A stretch of 64,000 bases of DNA from Amycolatopsis balhimycina FH 1894. Lineage in GTDB: Bacteria; Actinomycetota; Actinomycetes; Mycobacteriales; Pseudonocardiaceae. The DNA lies in assembly GCF_000384295.1 (NCBI RefSeq), contig NZ_KB913037.1, forward strand, positions 1,903,975 to 1,967,974, given 5' to 3'. Position numbers and translations under genes: made by a program. Shown piece after piece: positions 24,545 through 34,238 of the stretch; the first letter of the stretch is position 1; every line of letters begins with the position of its first letter. Under the pieces are notes generated by a model that saw only the letters and a list, made by a program, of their open reading frames with translations, made no database searches and was not told where the DNA came from.

Positions 24545-27500
24545 TCAACTCGGCTCTCCGTCCAATACCTTGGTCGCCACGAGATACCGGAAGATCGTGT
24601 CCGCCGCCTCGGCGGCCGACTGCACCGACGTGTCTATCCTGATCGCAGGAGCAGCTGGTGGCTCGTAGGGCGAATCGATGCCGGTGAACTCCTTGATCTC
24701 GCCTCGGCGCGCCTTGCGGTAGAGGCCTTTCGGGTCGCGGGCCTCGGCGACGGCCAGCGGGGTGTCGACGAAGACCTCACAGAACTCGTCCTCGGCGACG
24801 AGACCGCGGGCCAGCTCGCGCTCGGCGGCGAACGGCGAGATGAACGACACCAGCACGACCAGCCCCGCGTCGGCCATCAGTGCGGCGACCTCGGCGACCC
24901 GGCGGATGTTCTCCTGCCGGTCGGCGTCGCCGAAGCCGAGGTCACGGTTGAGGCCGTGGCGGACGTTGTCGCCGTCGAGCAGGTAGGTGCGTACTCCGTG
25001 CGCGTGCAGGCGGGTCTCGAGCAGGTCGGCGATGGTCGACTTCCCCGCACCGGACAGACCGGTGAACCACACGACACCGGGCCGGTGCCGGTTGAGCGCG
25101 GTCCGCGCGGCCTTTCCGACGGTCGTGTGCTGCCACCGCAGCCCGGCCGCCACCGGCACGCCGAGGCCCGCGAGCCGCGTCCGGTCCAAGGGCGACGGCG
25201 GGCGCCGATCGAGCCGGGCGGTGAGTACGGCCGCCGCGTCCCGGTTGCGCCCGGCGGCGGCGAGCGCCCGGACGAACGTGTCCTCGATGATCTCGCGCTG
25301 CGCCGCGCTGCCGCCGAGCCGGGCGGCCAGCGGACGGGCGGAGCCGAGCTGGGCCACCGCGTCGTCCCAGCGCTGCTCGACGACCGCGGCCAGGCCCGCG
25401 CACAACGGCGCGACCACCCGCTCGAACACCTCCGATCCGTGGCGGGCGGCGAAGGTGTGCAGCGCCTGCAGCCGTTCGGTGTCCTTCGCGGCGGCCAGGG
25501 CGATCGCCGCGTGCATGGCGGCGAACGGAGTGGGCGGGCGCGTGAGCCACTCTTCCGGTGACGCGGCGAGCGCGGCCGCCGCGCCCCGGCGCTCGTCCCG
25601 GCCACGCGTCATCTCGCAGCGCCACAGCAGCGACGCCGAGTCGACCAGTGCCCGCGGCCCGCGCACGGTGGGCGGTGCGAGGTCCCGTTCATACCGCAAC
25701 GCGACGGCGGCGTCGTCACCCAGCATCAGCTCGTGGAGTGCGGCATGCCAGGAGAAATGCGCACGGCCCTGGCTGTCCTCGCCCCAGTCGGCGATCCAGC
25801 TGTCGAGCCATTCGAGACCCTCGGTGTGCTCACCGGTCTCGTAGAACACGTGCGTGCGCGCGTGGACAGCGTGCGCGGACGCGGGTTCGGCCGCGAGCGC
25901 ACGGGCCGCCAGCTGCTCGGCCTCGGCCCAGCGCTCCTGCTCCTGGCGGACGAAGGCGAGCTGGCCGTGGTACCACCAGTCGTCACCGTAGTCCCCGGCC
26001 AGGCTCTCGACCAGCGACCAGGTCTCGCGGTCGCTGGTGAGACCGCCGAAGGCGATGGTCGGCACGGCAGCGTTCACCGCGAACGCATCGCGCGGATACG
26101 CGGCGATGTGCCGCAGCAGTGCGCGTGCCCCCGAACGCAGGTCGTGCGCGCGGGCCGCGACGGCGGCGACGAAACTGCGTTCGCGGGCGTCCGCGCCACG
26201 CACCGCTTCGCGGGCGGCGCGAAGGTGCCTGCCGACATCCACCTGGCCACCTCCTTCGAGCCCGAGCAGTCCGAGTGCGGCGTGTCCCAGCGCGAAACCC
26301 GGATCGGCCTCGGTCGCGGCCACGAAACGCTCGAGCGCGTGGTGCTGTCCACGCAGGACTCGTTCGACGCCGTCGGTGAACGCCGCCGCTGCCTCGCGGG
26401 TGGTGCTCAGCGTGAGGCCGTAGCGGTCGCGGGGCCGATGCCGGGTCGCGGTCCGCGCGGCGAGGAACTTCCCCACAGCGTCGGCCACGCCCCCGGCCTG
26501 ATCCCGGATTTCCGGCACCGCGGTGGACTCCCACAGCGTGCCGACGCGGGACGCGCCGAGTGTCCACAACGGACTCAAATCTCCGTCGCGGCCCAGCACC
26601 CGGCCTTCGCGATCGGTGCCGAGTCCGAGCCCGTGCGGCCCGGGGGTCGCCAGGCCGGCGCTCAGCAGCGCGGCGACCAGCGGGTCACCGGCCGCACGCA
26701 GATCCAGCTGCGGGCCGGTGCAGTTCACGACCGTGCCGACGCGCAGGCAGGCGCCCGTCGACAACTCGGCACACACGGCGTCGCCGTCCGGGGAGACGCC
26801 GGTGACTTCGCCCCGGTGCAGGTGCAGCCGGCCCGCGCGGCGCAGCTCGCGGATCCGCTCGGCCGCGGCGGGGGCCATGCGATGACGGTAGATGTTCCAG
26901 AACCGGGCGTAGTCTCCGAGGAACCGTTCGCGGTCGGCGTGGGACAGCCCCTGCCAGAGCCGGCCGGCCACGCCGCGCAAGCCGTCGACGGCCGCCCGGC
27001 GGTCGCGCCCGGCGGACGCGGCTCGCCACAACTCGTCGAGGCCGTCCGCCGGGTCGAGCCCGGTCAGGTCGGGCGGCTCGACCCGCCGGTCGTGTGCCCG
27101 GGGCAGCAGGCCGGTGCGCGAAACCGCGTGGATTGTCTGATGTGGACGGTCGAGCTGCAGCGCGACGTCCACCGCCGTGAGGCCGGTGCCGACGAGGAGA
27201 ACATCGCCGTCCACGCCCTCGGTGGCCTGGAAGCCGTCAGCCCAAGGATCGGCGACGAAGGCCGGCGACGTGCGCAAGGACTCCGGTACCCAGTTTCGTC
27301 CTGGCGCGGCGAAGCCGGTCGCGAGCACGACGACCGCGGCCCGCAGTTCCGCGCCTGAACCGAGCCGTAGGAGCAGCCCGCCGGGCGCCCGGTCGATGGC
27401 GGCGACGCGCTCGTGCACCCGGCGTACTGGGACCCGGCTCCGGGCCACGGCCGTGGTGAACCGCTCGGCGAGATAGTCCCCATAGCAGCCGCGCGGCAGG

Positions 27501-27778
27501 AACTCGCCCGGGTCGACGGCGCGGCCGAGGGTTGCCGCAGCCCAGCGCACGAAGTCGTCGGGATCCGTGGCATCGGTGCTCAGCCGACCGGCCGGGGCGT
27601 TCAGGAGGTGGGCGGGCTCGGACGTCGCGTAGGCGACCCCACGGCCGGTGTCCGCGGCCGGGTCCACGACCACGATCTCGTGCCCGTGGGACACGGCCGA
27701 CAGCCGCTGCACCGTCAGCACCCCGGCCGCTCCGGCTCCGACGACGACGATCGACCGGGAGTCCGCCGTGGTTTTCAT
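24545..27778 (-). CDS. Flavoprotein-TPR-APS kinase triple fusion
   Basis: 1077 residues from ATG 27778 (GGAGG 8 bases upstream). Residues 1-445: FAD/NAD(P)-binding protein of the YdhS/NAD_binding_9 type, VVVGAGAAG at 11-19, ATGFAAPG at 153-160, second nucleotide loop VGTGLTAVD at 196-204. Residues about 455-880: helical TPR domain resembling TPR38-type proteins ([35 protein letters not shown]). Residues about 890-1077: complete APS kinase, P-loop GLSGAGKS at 907-914, [33 protein letters not shown] and [17 protein letters not shown]. The kinase makes PAPS, the sulfate donor for the sulfotransferase at 34235. What the flavoprotein and TPR parts do is unknown. Confidence 0.88.
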   Translation of the reverse strand: MKTTADSRSIVVVGAGAAGVLTVQRLSAVSHGHEIVVVDPAADTGRGVAYATSEPAHLLNAPAGRLSTDATDPDDFVRWAAATLGRAVDPGEFLPRGCYGDYLAERFTTAVARSRVPVRRVHERVAAIDRAPGGLLLRLGSGAELRAAVVVLATGFAAPGRNWVPESLRTSPAFVADPWADGFQATEGVDGDVLLVGTGLTAVDVALQLDRPHQTIHAVSRTGLLPRAHDRRVEPPDLTGLDPADGLDELWRAASAGRDRRAAVDGLRGVAGRLWQGLSHADRERFLGDYARFWNIYRHRMAPAAAERIRELRRAGRLHLHRGEVTGVSPDGDAVCAELSTGACLRVGTVVNCTGPQLDLRAAGDPLVAALLSAGLATPGPHGLGLGTDREGRVLGRDGDLSPLWTLGASRVGTLWESTAVPEIRDQAGGVADAVGKFLAARTATRHRPRDRYGLTLSTTREAAAAFTDGVERVLRGQHHALERFVAATEADPGFALGHAALGLLGLEGGGQVDVGRHLRAAREAVRGADARERSFVAAVAARAHDLRSGARALLRHIAAYPRDAFAVNAAVPTIAFGGLTSDRETWSLVESLAGDYGDDWWYHGQLAFVRQEQERWAEAEQLAARALAAEPASAHAVHARTHVFYETGEHTEGLEWLDSWIADWGEDSQGRAHFSWHAALHELMLGDDAAVALRYERDLAPPTVRGPRALVDSASLLWRCEMTRGRDERRGAAAALAASPEEWLTRPPTPFAAMHAAIALAAAKDTERLQALHTFAARHGSEVFERVVAPLCAGLAAVVEQRWDDAVAQLGSARPLAARLGGSAAQREIIEDTFVRALAAAGRNRDAAAVLTARLDRRPPSPLDRTRLAGLGVPVAAGLRWQHTTVGKAARTALNRHRPGVVWFTGLSGAGKSTIADLLETRLHAHGVRTYLLDGDNVRHGLNRDLGFGDADRQENIRRVAEVAALMADAGLVVLVSFISPFAAERELARGLVAEDEFCEVFVDTPLAVAEARDPKGLYRKARRGEIKEFTGIDSPYEPPAAPAIRIDTSVQSAAEAADTIFRYLVATKVLDGEPS

Positions 27779-27836
27779 TTCCCTCACCTCCGGATCCGCA
27801 CCAACGCGGTCGGCACAGCGTGACCGCACGCGCTGG

Positions 27837-27867
27837 GAACCGGCTGAAGCGCACCACGAGCCGGTTC
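27837..27867. promoter_or_regulatory. Inverted repeat in rfbA/fusion-gene spacer
   Basis: GAACCGGCT (27837-27845) and AGCCGGTTC (27859-27867) are perfect arms with 13 bases between, centred in the 157-base divergent spacer. Possible common operator for the two outward genes. Confidence 0.5.
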
Positions 27868-27935
27868 AGCAGGCTGCGAGCGGTGCAGGTGAGACTTGCC
27901 CGGTTCGATCTGAGCTGCACAGAGTGGAGACGGCC

Positions 27936-28817
27936 GTGAAAGGCATCGTCCTGGCCGGTGGAAACGGGACCCGGTTGTACCCGATCACCCAGGCCACGTC
28001 CAAGCAACTGCTGCCCGTGTACGACAAACCGATGGTCTACTACCCGCTGTCGGTGCTGATGCTGGCCGGGATCACCGAGATCCTGCTCATCTCGACGCCG
28101 GCGGACCAGCCGAATTTCCGGCGTCTGCTGGGCAGCGGCTCCCAGTGGGGCCTGGAGCTCACGTTCGCCACCCAGCCGCAGCCCAACGGGCTTGCCGAGG
28201 CGTTCGTGATCGGGCGTGACTTCGTCGGCGACGACCGCGTAGCGCTGGTACTGGGCGACAACATCTTCTACGGGCCCGGCTTCTCCGTGACACTGCGGCG
28301 CGCGATGGCACAGCTTGACGGCTGCGTGCTATTCGGCTACGCCGTGAAGAACCCCGAGCACTACGGCGTCGGCGAGTTCGATGCGGCGGGCCGGCTCGTT
28401 TCGCTGATGGAGAAGCCCGTGAAACCCAGGTCCGACAAGGCGATCACCGGGCTCTACCTGTACGGCAACGACGTTCTCGACATCGCGGCCGAGCTCACCC
28501 CGTCGGTGCGGGGCGAACTGGAGATCACCGACGTGAACCGGGAGTACCTCCGCCAGGGCCGCGCGCAGGTGATCGACCTCGGCCGGGGTTTCGCGTGGCT
28601 GGACACCGGCACCCACGACTCCCTGTTGGAAGCGAGCCAGTTCGTACGGGTGCTGGAGAACCGGACCGGCGTGCGGATCGCCTGTCTCGAGGAGATCGCG
28701 CTGCGGATGGGCTTCATCAGCGCCGGGGAATGTCACGCACTCGGCGAGAAGCTCGCCAAGTCGGCCTACGGCGATTACGTGCGGGAAGTGGCCGTGGCCG
28801 CGGGAGGGGCGGCGTGA
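27936..28817 (+). CDS. rfbA: Glucose-1-phosphate thymidylyltransferase
   Basis: 293 residues from GTG 27936 (GGAGA upstream). It converts glucose-1-phosphate and dTTP to dTDP-glucose, the first step to deoxysugars. Signature [20 protein letters not shown] at the N-terminus, then [35 protein letters not shown] and [16 protein letters not shown]; normal family length. In this cluster it would feed the glycosyltransferases. The later dTDP-sugar genes (RfbB-like dehydratase and so on) are not in the window. Confidence 0.93.
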   Translation: MKGIVLAGGNGTRLYPITQATSKQLLPVYDKPMVYYPLSVLMLAGITEILLISTPADQPNFRRLLGSGSQWGLELTFATQPQPNGLAEAFVIGRDFVGDDRVALVLGDNIFYGPGFSVTLRRAMAQLDGCVLFGYAVKNPEHYGVGEFDAAGRLVSLMEKPVKPRSDKAITGLYLYGNDVLDIAAELTPSVRGELEITDVNREYLRQGRAQVIDLGRGFAWLDTGTHDSLLEASQFVRVLENRTGVRIACLEEIALRMGFISAGECHALGEKLAKSAYGDYVREVAVAAGGAA

Positions 28818-28840
28818 GCAACCGCGTGACACGGGCGACG

Positions 28841-28874
28841 CGGCATGTCACGCCGGCTGACATGCCGGCGTGAC
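28841..28874. terminator. Two overlapping, mutually exclusive hairpins after rfbA
   Basis: Hairpin A: CGGCATGTCA (28841-28850) with TGACATGCCG (28858-28867). Hairpin B: GTCACGCCGGC (28847-28857) with GCCGGCGTGAC (28864-28874). Both are perfect, and they share bases so only one can form. Position 23 bases after the rfbA stop suits a terminator; the alternative pairing would also suit attenuation. The 414-base gap to the SARP gene holds this element, a promoter and no gene. Confidence 0.6.
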
Positions 28875-29116
28875 CCGAGGAACACAAGGGTCAGGAAAGT
28901 TCGGTCCGCCCGACCGCCTCAGCGGAAGACAATCGATCCGGCGACGGCAAGGATCTCGACAGGAAACGCATTCTCCCGGGCCGATCGAGACGGAATCCGG
29001 AGATCTGCATCTAATGGGTTCGGCCATTCCGCGGCGGGGGATCCGCGGCCGGACACCCGATGCCCACGTCTTCGCGCACCGGCATCTTCGACACTGGTTC
29101 ACCTTGGTGCATATGG

Positions 29117-29178
29117 GTGGTTGTTTACCGTCGAACCACGGTAGACTGATCTTTCCGAGGACGGACCAGGCCTATACT
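29117..29178 (+). promoter_or_regulatory. Promoter/operator region of the SARP gene
   Basis: TATACT (29173-29178) and TAGACT (29142-29147) are candidate -10 boxes. Over the latter lie two nested inverted repeats: GTGGTT/AACCAC (29117-29122, 29134-29139) and TACCGT/ACGGTA (29126-29131, 29138-29143). This AT-richer patch is the likely control point of the pathway activator. Confidence 0.45.
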
Positions 29179-29231
29179 GAAGATCGTTGCCTGTCGTGGT
29201 TGTCCGAATATTGCCTCTTGGGGGGGACAGT

Positions 29232-31151
29232 ATGAGTGATGGCGTTTTCGTGTCAGTAATGGGTTCACTCGTGCTGCGAAACGGTGAGCGCGTGTTGACG
29301 CCGAGCGCACCCAAGTTGCGAAGCCTGCTGGCCCTACTCGCCTTGCGCAGCAACTACGTCGTGAGCACGGGAACGCTGATGGAAGAGCTGTGGGGGAATA
29401 ACCCGCCGGTGTCCGCGCTCGCCACTCTTCAGACCTACATCTATCAGCTGCGCCGGGTGCTGGCCGAGTGCAGTCCGGGCAGGCAGATCCTCCAGACCAA
29501 GCCGCTCGGCTACGTGATCAGCCTCGATCGGGACGAGCTGGACTGGAACGTGTTCCAGGACCACGTCAAGGACGGCCGGGCCGCACTGGACCGGGGTGGC
29601 GCGGAGGCCGCGTCAATGGCGCTCAGTCGTGCGCTGGCGCTGTCAAGCGGGAACCCGCTGGGCGACGTGGATGCCGGACAGGTGCTGGCCGCCCACGTCA
29701 ACGAGCTGGCGGAGAACAAGCTGCAGGCCCTCGAGTTGCGCATCGAGGCGGATCTGATGCTCGGCCGGGCCAGGGACCTGGTCGTCGAGCTGAAGACGCT
29801 GATCGCCGAGCACCCGTTCCACGAGGTTTTCTACACCAAGCTCATGCTCAGCCTGGAGCGCTCCGGCCGCCGGGCCGAGGCCCTGGACGTCTACCACCAG
29901 TTGCGCAGAACCCTGGTGAACGAGCTGGGCATCGAACCATCCGCCCGAACCCACCAGTTCCAGGCCCAGCTGCTGGCCGCATACGAAGACCCCCACCGCG
30001 ACTCGACCGCGGACAACGCGCCGATCGCCGTCGTCACTCCCCGGTTCCCCCGGCCCGCGCAGCTGCCTGCCGACCTACCCGACTTCGTCGGGCGTGCGGA
30101 CACTGTGGACACCCTGTGCGAGCTGTCCTTGGGTACCGATCGCACGACGTCGGCCCGGTTGCTGCACGTCAACGGGATGATCGGGATCGGCAAGAGCGCG
30201 CTGGCCCTGCACGTCGCGCACCGCGTCCGGGACCGGTTCGCCGACGGGCAGTTCCACGCCGACCTGCGCGGCAGCACCGACCAGCCGGCCGACCCGTCCG
30301 CCGTGCTCGGCCACTTCCTGCACGCCACCGGTCTCACCGATGCCGAACTGCCGCAGGACCTGGACGAACGTGCCCAGATGTTCCGCAGCTGGACAGCGGA
30401 TCGCACGGTGCTCGTGGTGTTCGACGACGTTGCCTCCGGGGCACAGATCCGGCCGCTGCTGCCCGGCGGCAGCCGGTGCACCGTCCTGGTCACCAGCTGT
30501 GGGTGGCTGCCCGGATTGGACGGCGCCAAGGTGATCGAGCTCGACCCGCTGGAGGTGGAGTCCTGCGTCGAGATGCTCGCCGCCATGCTCGGCTGGCGCC
30601 GCGTCGAGGAGGAAGAGGACATGGCGCGCAGCATCGCCGCGCTCTGCGGCCGGCTCCCCCTCGCGATCCGGGCGATCGGCACCAAGCTCGCCGCCGCGCC
30701 CAACTACCCGCTGCGTAAGGTCGTCCGGCGCCTGTCCGACGAACGACGGCTGCTGCGCGAGCTGCGGACGCACGAGTGGACACTGGAAACCCGGCTGGCC
30801 CGGGAGCGCGCCCGGCTCTCGCCGCAGGCCGCCCGGCTGCTGGAATCCATCGCCCGCCGGAGCACCGATCCGTACGTCGACCCCGGCAAGGCCGCCGCTC
30901 TGGCCGACCTCGAACTGTTCACCACCGAACTGCTGCTCGAGGAGCTGGTCCGGACGCGTTTCCTGCGTACGGTCGACCTGGACGGATACGGCGCGGGCGG
31001 ATTCGTCATCCCGCCGGTGATCAGGTCGTTCGTGCTCCAGCTTCCGCACGAGCAGACCGTGGCGCCACGGCAGCCGCCGGAGGGCACGACGATCAACGAC
31101 GAAGCATGGGATTTCGAGCTGCTGGCCCGCAACGGTTACCCAGGGCAGTGA
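29232..31151 (+). CDS. SARP family transcriptional activator with NB-ARC domain
   Basis: 639 residues from ATG 29232 (GGGGGGA upstream). Residues 1-100: OmpR-like winged helix of SARPs (LTPSAPKLRSLLALLALRSN, LQTYIYQLRRVL). Residues about 105-250: BTAD helical domain, ending ELGIEPSARTHQFQAQLLA. Residues about 280-600: AAA/NB-ARC-type ATPase with P-loop GMIGIGKSAL, Walker B TVLVVFDDVASG and LCGRLPLAIRAIG, as in AfsR/RedD-plus-ATPase types; no C-terminal TPR. SARPs activate antibiotic clusters from direct repeats near -35. It sits at the left edge of the polyketide cluster and is its probable pathway-specific activator. Confidence 0.92.
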   Translation: MSDGVFVSVMGSLVLRNGERVLTPSAPKLRSLLALLALRSNYVVSTGTLMEELWGNNPPVSALATLQTYIYQLRRVLAECSPGRQILQTKPLGYVISLDRDELDWNVFQDHVKDGRAALDRGGAEAASMALSRALALSSGNPLGDVDAGQVLAAHVNELAENKLQALELRIEADLMLGRARDLVVELKTLIAEHPFHEVFYTKLMLSLERSGRRAEALDVYHQLRRTLVNELGIEPSARTHQFQAQLLAAYEDPHRDSTADNAPIAVVTPRFPRPAQLPADLPDFVGRADTVDTLCELSLGTDRTTSARLLHVNGMIGIGKSALALHVAHRVRDRFADGQFHADLRGSTDQPADPSAVLGHFLHATGLTDAELPQDLDERAQMFRSWTADRTVLVVFDDVASGAQIRPLLPGGSRCTVLVTSCGWLPGLDGAKVIELDPLEVESCVEMLAAMLGWRRVEEEEDMARSIAALCGRLPLAIRAIGTKLAAAPNYPLRKVVRRLSDERRLLRELRTHEWTLETRLARERARLSPQAARLLESIARRSTDPYVDPGKAAALADLELFTTELLLEELVRTRFLRTVDLDGYGAGGFVIPPVIRSFVLQLPHEQTVAPRQPPEGTTINDEAWDFELLARNGYPGQ

Positions 31152-31197
31152 CCGCGGGTGGCCGCCGGGCGCAGCCGGCGGCCACCTGCGGGGTCAC
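31148..31197. terminator. Bidirectional terminator containing both stop codons
   Basis: GGTGGCCGCCGG (31157-31168) pairs with CCGGCGGCCACC (31175-31186) around GCGCAG; outer arms GTGACC (31148-31153) and GGTCAC (31192-31197) extend it. The SARP stop and the stop of the convergent methyltransferase gene both lie in the outer arms. Confidence 0.75.
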
Positions 31198-32087
31198 AGC
31201 GTGTCGGCGTCGATCCGTGAGAACACCAGGTCCGCCTGGCCGGTGACCGGCTCGCGGACCCGCTGCGGCGGGCGTCCCGGGACCAGGTACGACGACGGCC
31301 GGTAGCTGTTCACCAGCCGGTACGGGTGAAACCCGAGATCGGTCAGCAGCCCGGTGGTCGCCGCGACCGTCCGGCCCTGACGGGCCAGCATGGCCTCGTT
31401 CACCTCGACCACGATCGCCAGATCGGGACGGGTCCGGTCCAGCACCGGCACGAGCCCGCTCAGCGCGTCGTACTCGCCGCCCTCGATGTCGACCTTGATC
31501 ACGCGGGCCGCGCCCAGCTCGGCGGCGGTGAGCAGAGCGGACAGCGGTTTCGCGGCCGCCTGGAACACCGGGTCCCCCGCGGGGACGCTGGTGGTCACGC
31601 TGTGGATCCCTTTTTTCGGCTCGTAAAAGGTCAGCACGCACTCGCTCGCCGCGACCGCGCTGGTCACCTGCCGTACGTTCCCGACCTGGTTGGCGGCCAG
31701 ATTGCCGCGCAGTTCCGAACCCGCGGCCGGGGAGCACTCGATGGCCACGACCGACCCCGTGTGCCCGACGATCCGGGCGGCGAGCAGGCTGAAATAGCCG
31801 ATGTTCGCACCGACGTCGACGAAAACGTCCCCGGGCCGGAGGACTCCGGTCAGCCAGGCGGTCAGGCTGGGTTCCCAGACGCCGAACTGATACAAATATC
31901 GCTGCACGATGTCCCGGGTGTCCAGCATCATCCGCACGCCATTGCCCACGGTCGCGACGCGAATGACCGGATTAGTACGCAACGCCCGATTCAGGTAGCT
32001 GTCGACAATCCATGCCTTTCCCAGTCTTCCCGGCACGAATCGGACATAGCCGCGGGCGATTCCGGCGAGGGACGGCGGTATCGGCAC
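31194..32087 (-). CDS. FkbM family methyltransferase
   Basis: 297 residues from GTG 32087 (AAGGGG upstream). SAM-binding motif GDVFVDVGANIGYFSLLAA near residue 90, VVAIECSP, and the FkbM hallmark IKVDIEGGEYDAL with later VVEVNEAML. These enzymes O-methylate sugar or polyketide hydroxyls in natural-product pathways (FkbM itself acts on FK506). Last gene of a leftward operon of sulfotransferase, aldo-keto reductase, serine hydrolase and FkbM; 29 bases separate it from the hydrolase. Likely methylates a sugar of the product. Confidence 0.88.
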   Translation of the reverse strand: MPIPPSLAGIARGYVRFVPGRLGKAWIVDSYLNRALRTNPVIRVATVGNGVRMMLDTRDIVQRYLYQFGVWEPSLTAWLTGVLRPGDVFVDVGANIGYFSLLAARIVGHTGSVVAIECSPAAGSELRGNLAANQVGNVRQVTSAVAASECVLTFYEPKKGIHSVTTSVPAGDPVFQAAAKPLSALLTAAELGAARVIKVDIEGGEYDALSGLVPVLDRTRPDLAIVVEVNEAMLARQGRTVAATTGLLTDLGFHPYRLVNSYRPSSYLVPGRPPQRVREPVTGQADLVFSRIDADTL

Positions 32088-32116
32088 GTGCCGGCACCCC
32101 TTTCGTGAGAACTTCT

Positions 32117-33262
32117 TCACCGGAATTCCGACAGCTTCCCGTCCGGCACGTGCAAGGCGGCGAAGCAGGTTGTCACCGCTTTGTCCACGGCGGCGAGGAA
32201 GGCGGCGACCGCGGCCGGGTCGGAGCGGTCCACCGCGCCCCGGTTCGCCGAGAGCACCATCCGGGCCGAGCCGTCCGGCACACCGTAGGTGAAACACAGG
32301 AACCCCGGGACACTGCCGAAATGGCCGATGCCGAACCGGCCCGGACCGAATTCCTTGCGGAACAGGCCGATGCCGACGCCGTCGCCGTCGGGTGGGACGA
32401 AGGCGAGCATCTCGGCCAGCTGCGGCGGCGCCAGCAGCCGGCCGGTCAGCAGCGCGGAGACGAAGGTGTCCAGGTCCGCGGTAGTGGAGACGATCGAGCC
32501 TGCCGCCCCGTACCAGGACGGGTGGGCCTCGGTGACGTCGGCGACCGTCAGGTCTCCGTGGTCACGATAGGCGACGTAGCCATGGGCATGGGGACCGGGA
32601 ATGCGCGGGCCGGACGGGACCAGCGTGCTCGCCATCCCGAGTGGTCGCGTGATCCGCCGGCGGATCTGGTCCGCGTACGACGTTCCGGTGATCTTCTCGA
32701 TGACCAGCTGTGCCAGCAGGTAGTTGGTGTTGCTGTAGAAGAACCCCCGGCCGGGCTCGAACCGCGGCCCGCGGGCCAGGGCGAAGCGGATCAGCTCTGC
32801 CGGTTCGTAGCCGGTCGTGAGCTTCCGGATGTACTCCGGGCCGATCGGCGGGAAGATGCCGGGATCACCGGCGCCGTCGGGCCGGTGGTCCCCGGAGTAG
32901 TCGGCCAGCCCGCTCAGATGCATGAGGGCGTACCGGACGGTGATCGCCCCGTCGAGATCGAAATCGGGCAGGTAACGGCCGACCGGGGCGTCCAGGCCCA
33001 GCTCGCCCTCGGCGGCCAGCATGAGTGCGACGGCCGCGACGAACGGCTTGGTGACGCTGCCGATCCTGAACCGGCCCTCGCCGGGCACACCCTCCGGCCG
33101 GCCGAGCCGGGCGAGCCCCGCACTGCCGGTCCAGTCGCCGAGTCCGTCGTGCACCCGGACCTGCACGCCGGCGGCTCCGGCCACGACCAGGGCCGACATG
33201 GCGCGGCGCAGGGCCGCGCGGTCGTCGTCACTCACGACCGGCCGAAACCCATTGGAGGTCAC
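32117..33262 (-). CDS. Serine hydrolase/beta-lactamase family protein
   Basis: 381 residues from GTG 33262; a GTG at 33235 overlapping the aldo-keto reductase stop is an alternative. Class C beta-lactamase/DD-peptidase fold: SVTK at 69-72 (nucleophile Ser69), YSNTNY near 175 as the YxN box, and IGHFGSVPG near 305 as the HxG box. No signal peptide, so it is cytosolic, unlike cell-wall enzymes. In secondary-metabolite clusters such proteins serve as acyltransferases or esterases (LovD type). An acyl transfer to, or hydrolysis of, an intermediate is my inference from its place in the tailoring operon. Confidence 0.82.
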   Translation of the reverse strand: MTSNGFRPVVSDDDRAALRRAMSALVVAGAAGVQVRVHDGLGDWTGSAGLARLGRPEGVPGEGRFRIGSVTKPFVAAVALMLAAEGELGLDAPVGRYLPDFDLDGAITVRYALMHLSGLADYSGDHRPDGAGDPGIFPPIGPEYIRKLTTGYEPAELIRFALARGPRFEPGRGFFYSNTNYLLAQLVIEKITGTSYADQIRRRITRPLGMASTLVPSGPRIPGPHAHGYVAYRDHGDLTVADVTEAHPSWYGAAGSIVSTTADLDTFVSALLTGRLLAPPQLAEMLAFVPPDGDGVGIGLFRKEFGPGRFGIGHFGSVPGFLCFTYGVPDGSARMVLSANRGAVDRSDPAAVAAFLAAVDKAVTTCFAALHVPDGKLSEFR

Positions 33263-34238
33263 GAGAACGCGAGCCGGAGACCGCGTCCGCGATCCGGTCG
33301 AGCGCGCCGAGCTGCTCCGGCGACAACCGGACCGCCACCGATGCGAGGTTTTCGGCCACCCGAGCCGGGAACCTGGTGCTCACCACCGGTACCACGGGGA
33401 GCCCGAACTCGGCTCCCTTCCCGATCAGCCACGCGAGACTCACCTGGGCCTGGGTGGCGCCGGCCGCCGCGGCCACCGCGGCGATACCCGCCACGGCGGC
33501 GAGGTTGGCCGGCAGATTGTGGTCGTGGTATCGCGGCATCAGCGTCCGGCGAAGGTCGTCCTGGTCCAGGGAAGAGGCGGTGACCGTACCTGCCAGAAAC
33601 CCCCGGCCGAGCGGTGAATACGGCACGAAGCCGATCCCGAGTTCCGCCGCGGCGGGCACGACGTTGGCCTCGACGTCCCGGCTCCAGACACTCCATTCCG
33701 ACTGCACCGCGGCAATCGGGTGCACCGCGCACGCGCGCCGGAGTTCTGCCGCGGTCACCTCGCACAAACCGAGATGGGCCACCTTGCCCGCCCGGACCAG
33801 TTCCGCCATCGCGCCGACGGTTTCCTCGATCGGCACGGCCGGATCGGGCCGGTGCAAGTAGTACAGGTCGATCCGGTCCGTCGCCAGCCTGGTGAGGCTG
33901 GCGTCGGCACATTCGAGAACGTAGGCCCGGTCACCCCGGGCCTGCCGCCGCCGGGCCATCAGGTCGCCGGTGATGCCGAACTTGGTCGCCACCGTGACCT
34001 CGCCGCGCCGGTCCGCCAGCAGCCGGCCGACCAGCTGCTCGTTGCCGCCGTGGCCGTAGACGTCGGCCGTGTCCAAGAAGGTGACACCCGCATCGACCGC
34101 GGCGTGCAGGGTTGCCAGTGCGGCCTTCGCGTCCACCTGCGCTTCACTGGTGCGGTAAACGGACATGGTGGTCCCGAGGGCGATCGGGCTGGTCCGCAGA
34201 CCGTCGCCGAGATGTAGTGCCTCCACGGTCGTCCTCAC
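33228..34238 (-). CDS. Aldo-keto reductase
   Basis: 336 residues. TIM-barrel NADPH-dependent carbonyl reductase: FLDTADVYGHGGNEQLVG carries Asp and Tyr of the catalytic tetrad, VATKFGITG the Lys and DLYYLHRPDP the His. C-terminal cofactor site VVPVVSTRFPARVAENL. Start GTG overlaps the sulfotransferase stop by 4 bases (GTGA). AKRs in aromatic polyketide clusters reduce side-chain or ring ketones or keto-sugars; target unknown here. Confidence 0.88.
   Translation of the reverse strand: MRTTVEALHLGDGLRTSPIALGTTMSVYRTSEAQVDAKAALATLHAAVDAGVTFLDTADVYGHGGNEQLVGRLLADRRGEVTVATKFGITGDLMARRRQARGDRAYVLECADASLTRLATDRIDLYYLHRPDPAVPIEETVGAMAELVRAGKVAHLGLCEVTAAELRRACAVHPIAAVQSEWSVWSRDVEANVVPAAAELGIGFVPYSPLGRGFLAGTVTASSLDQDDLRRTLMPRYHDHNLPANLAAVAGIAAVAAAAGATQAQVSLAWLIGKGAEFGLPVVPVVSTRFPARVAENLASVAVRLSPEQLGALDRIADAVSGSRSRDLQWVSAGRE

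Noticed and set aside
25733..27358. Long plus-strand open frame opposite the fusion gene
   Set aside because: Its protein is Arg/Gly/Ala-rich without any domain, as expected for the antisense frame of a high-GC gene; the minus strand has clear FAD, TPR and APS kinase motifs.
32012..33583. Plus-strand open frame of 523 codons
   Set aside because: Antisense to the serine hydrolase and aldo-keto reductase genes; no protein features.
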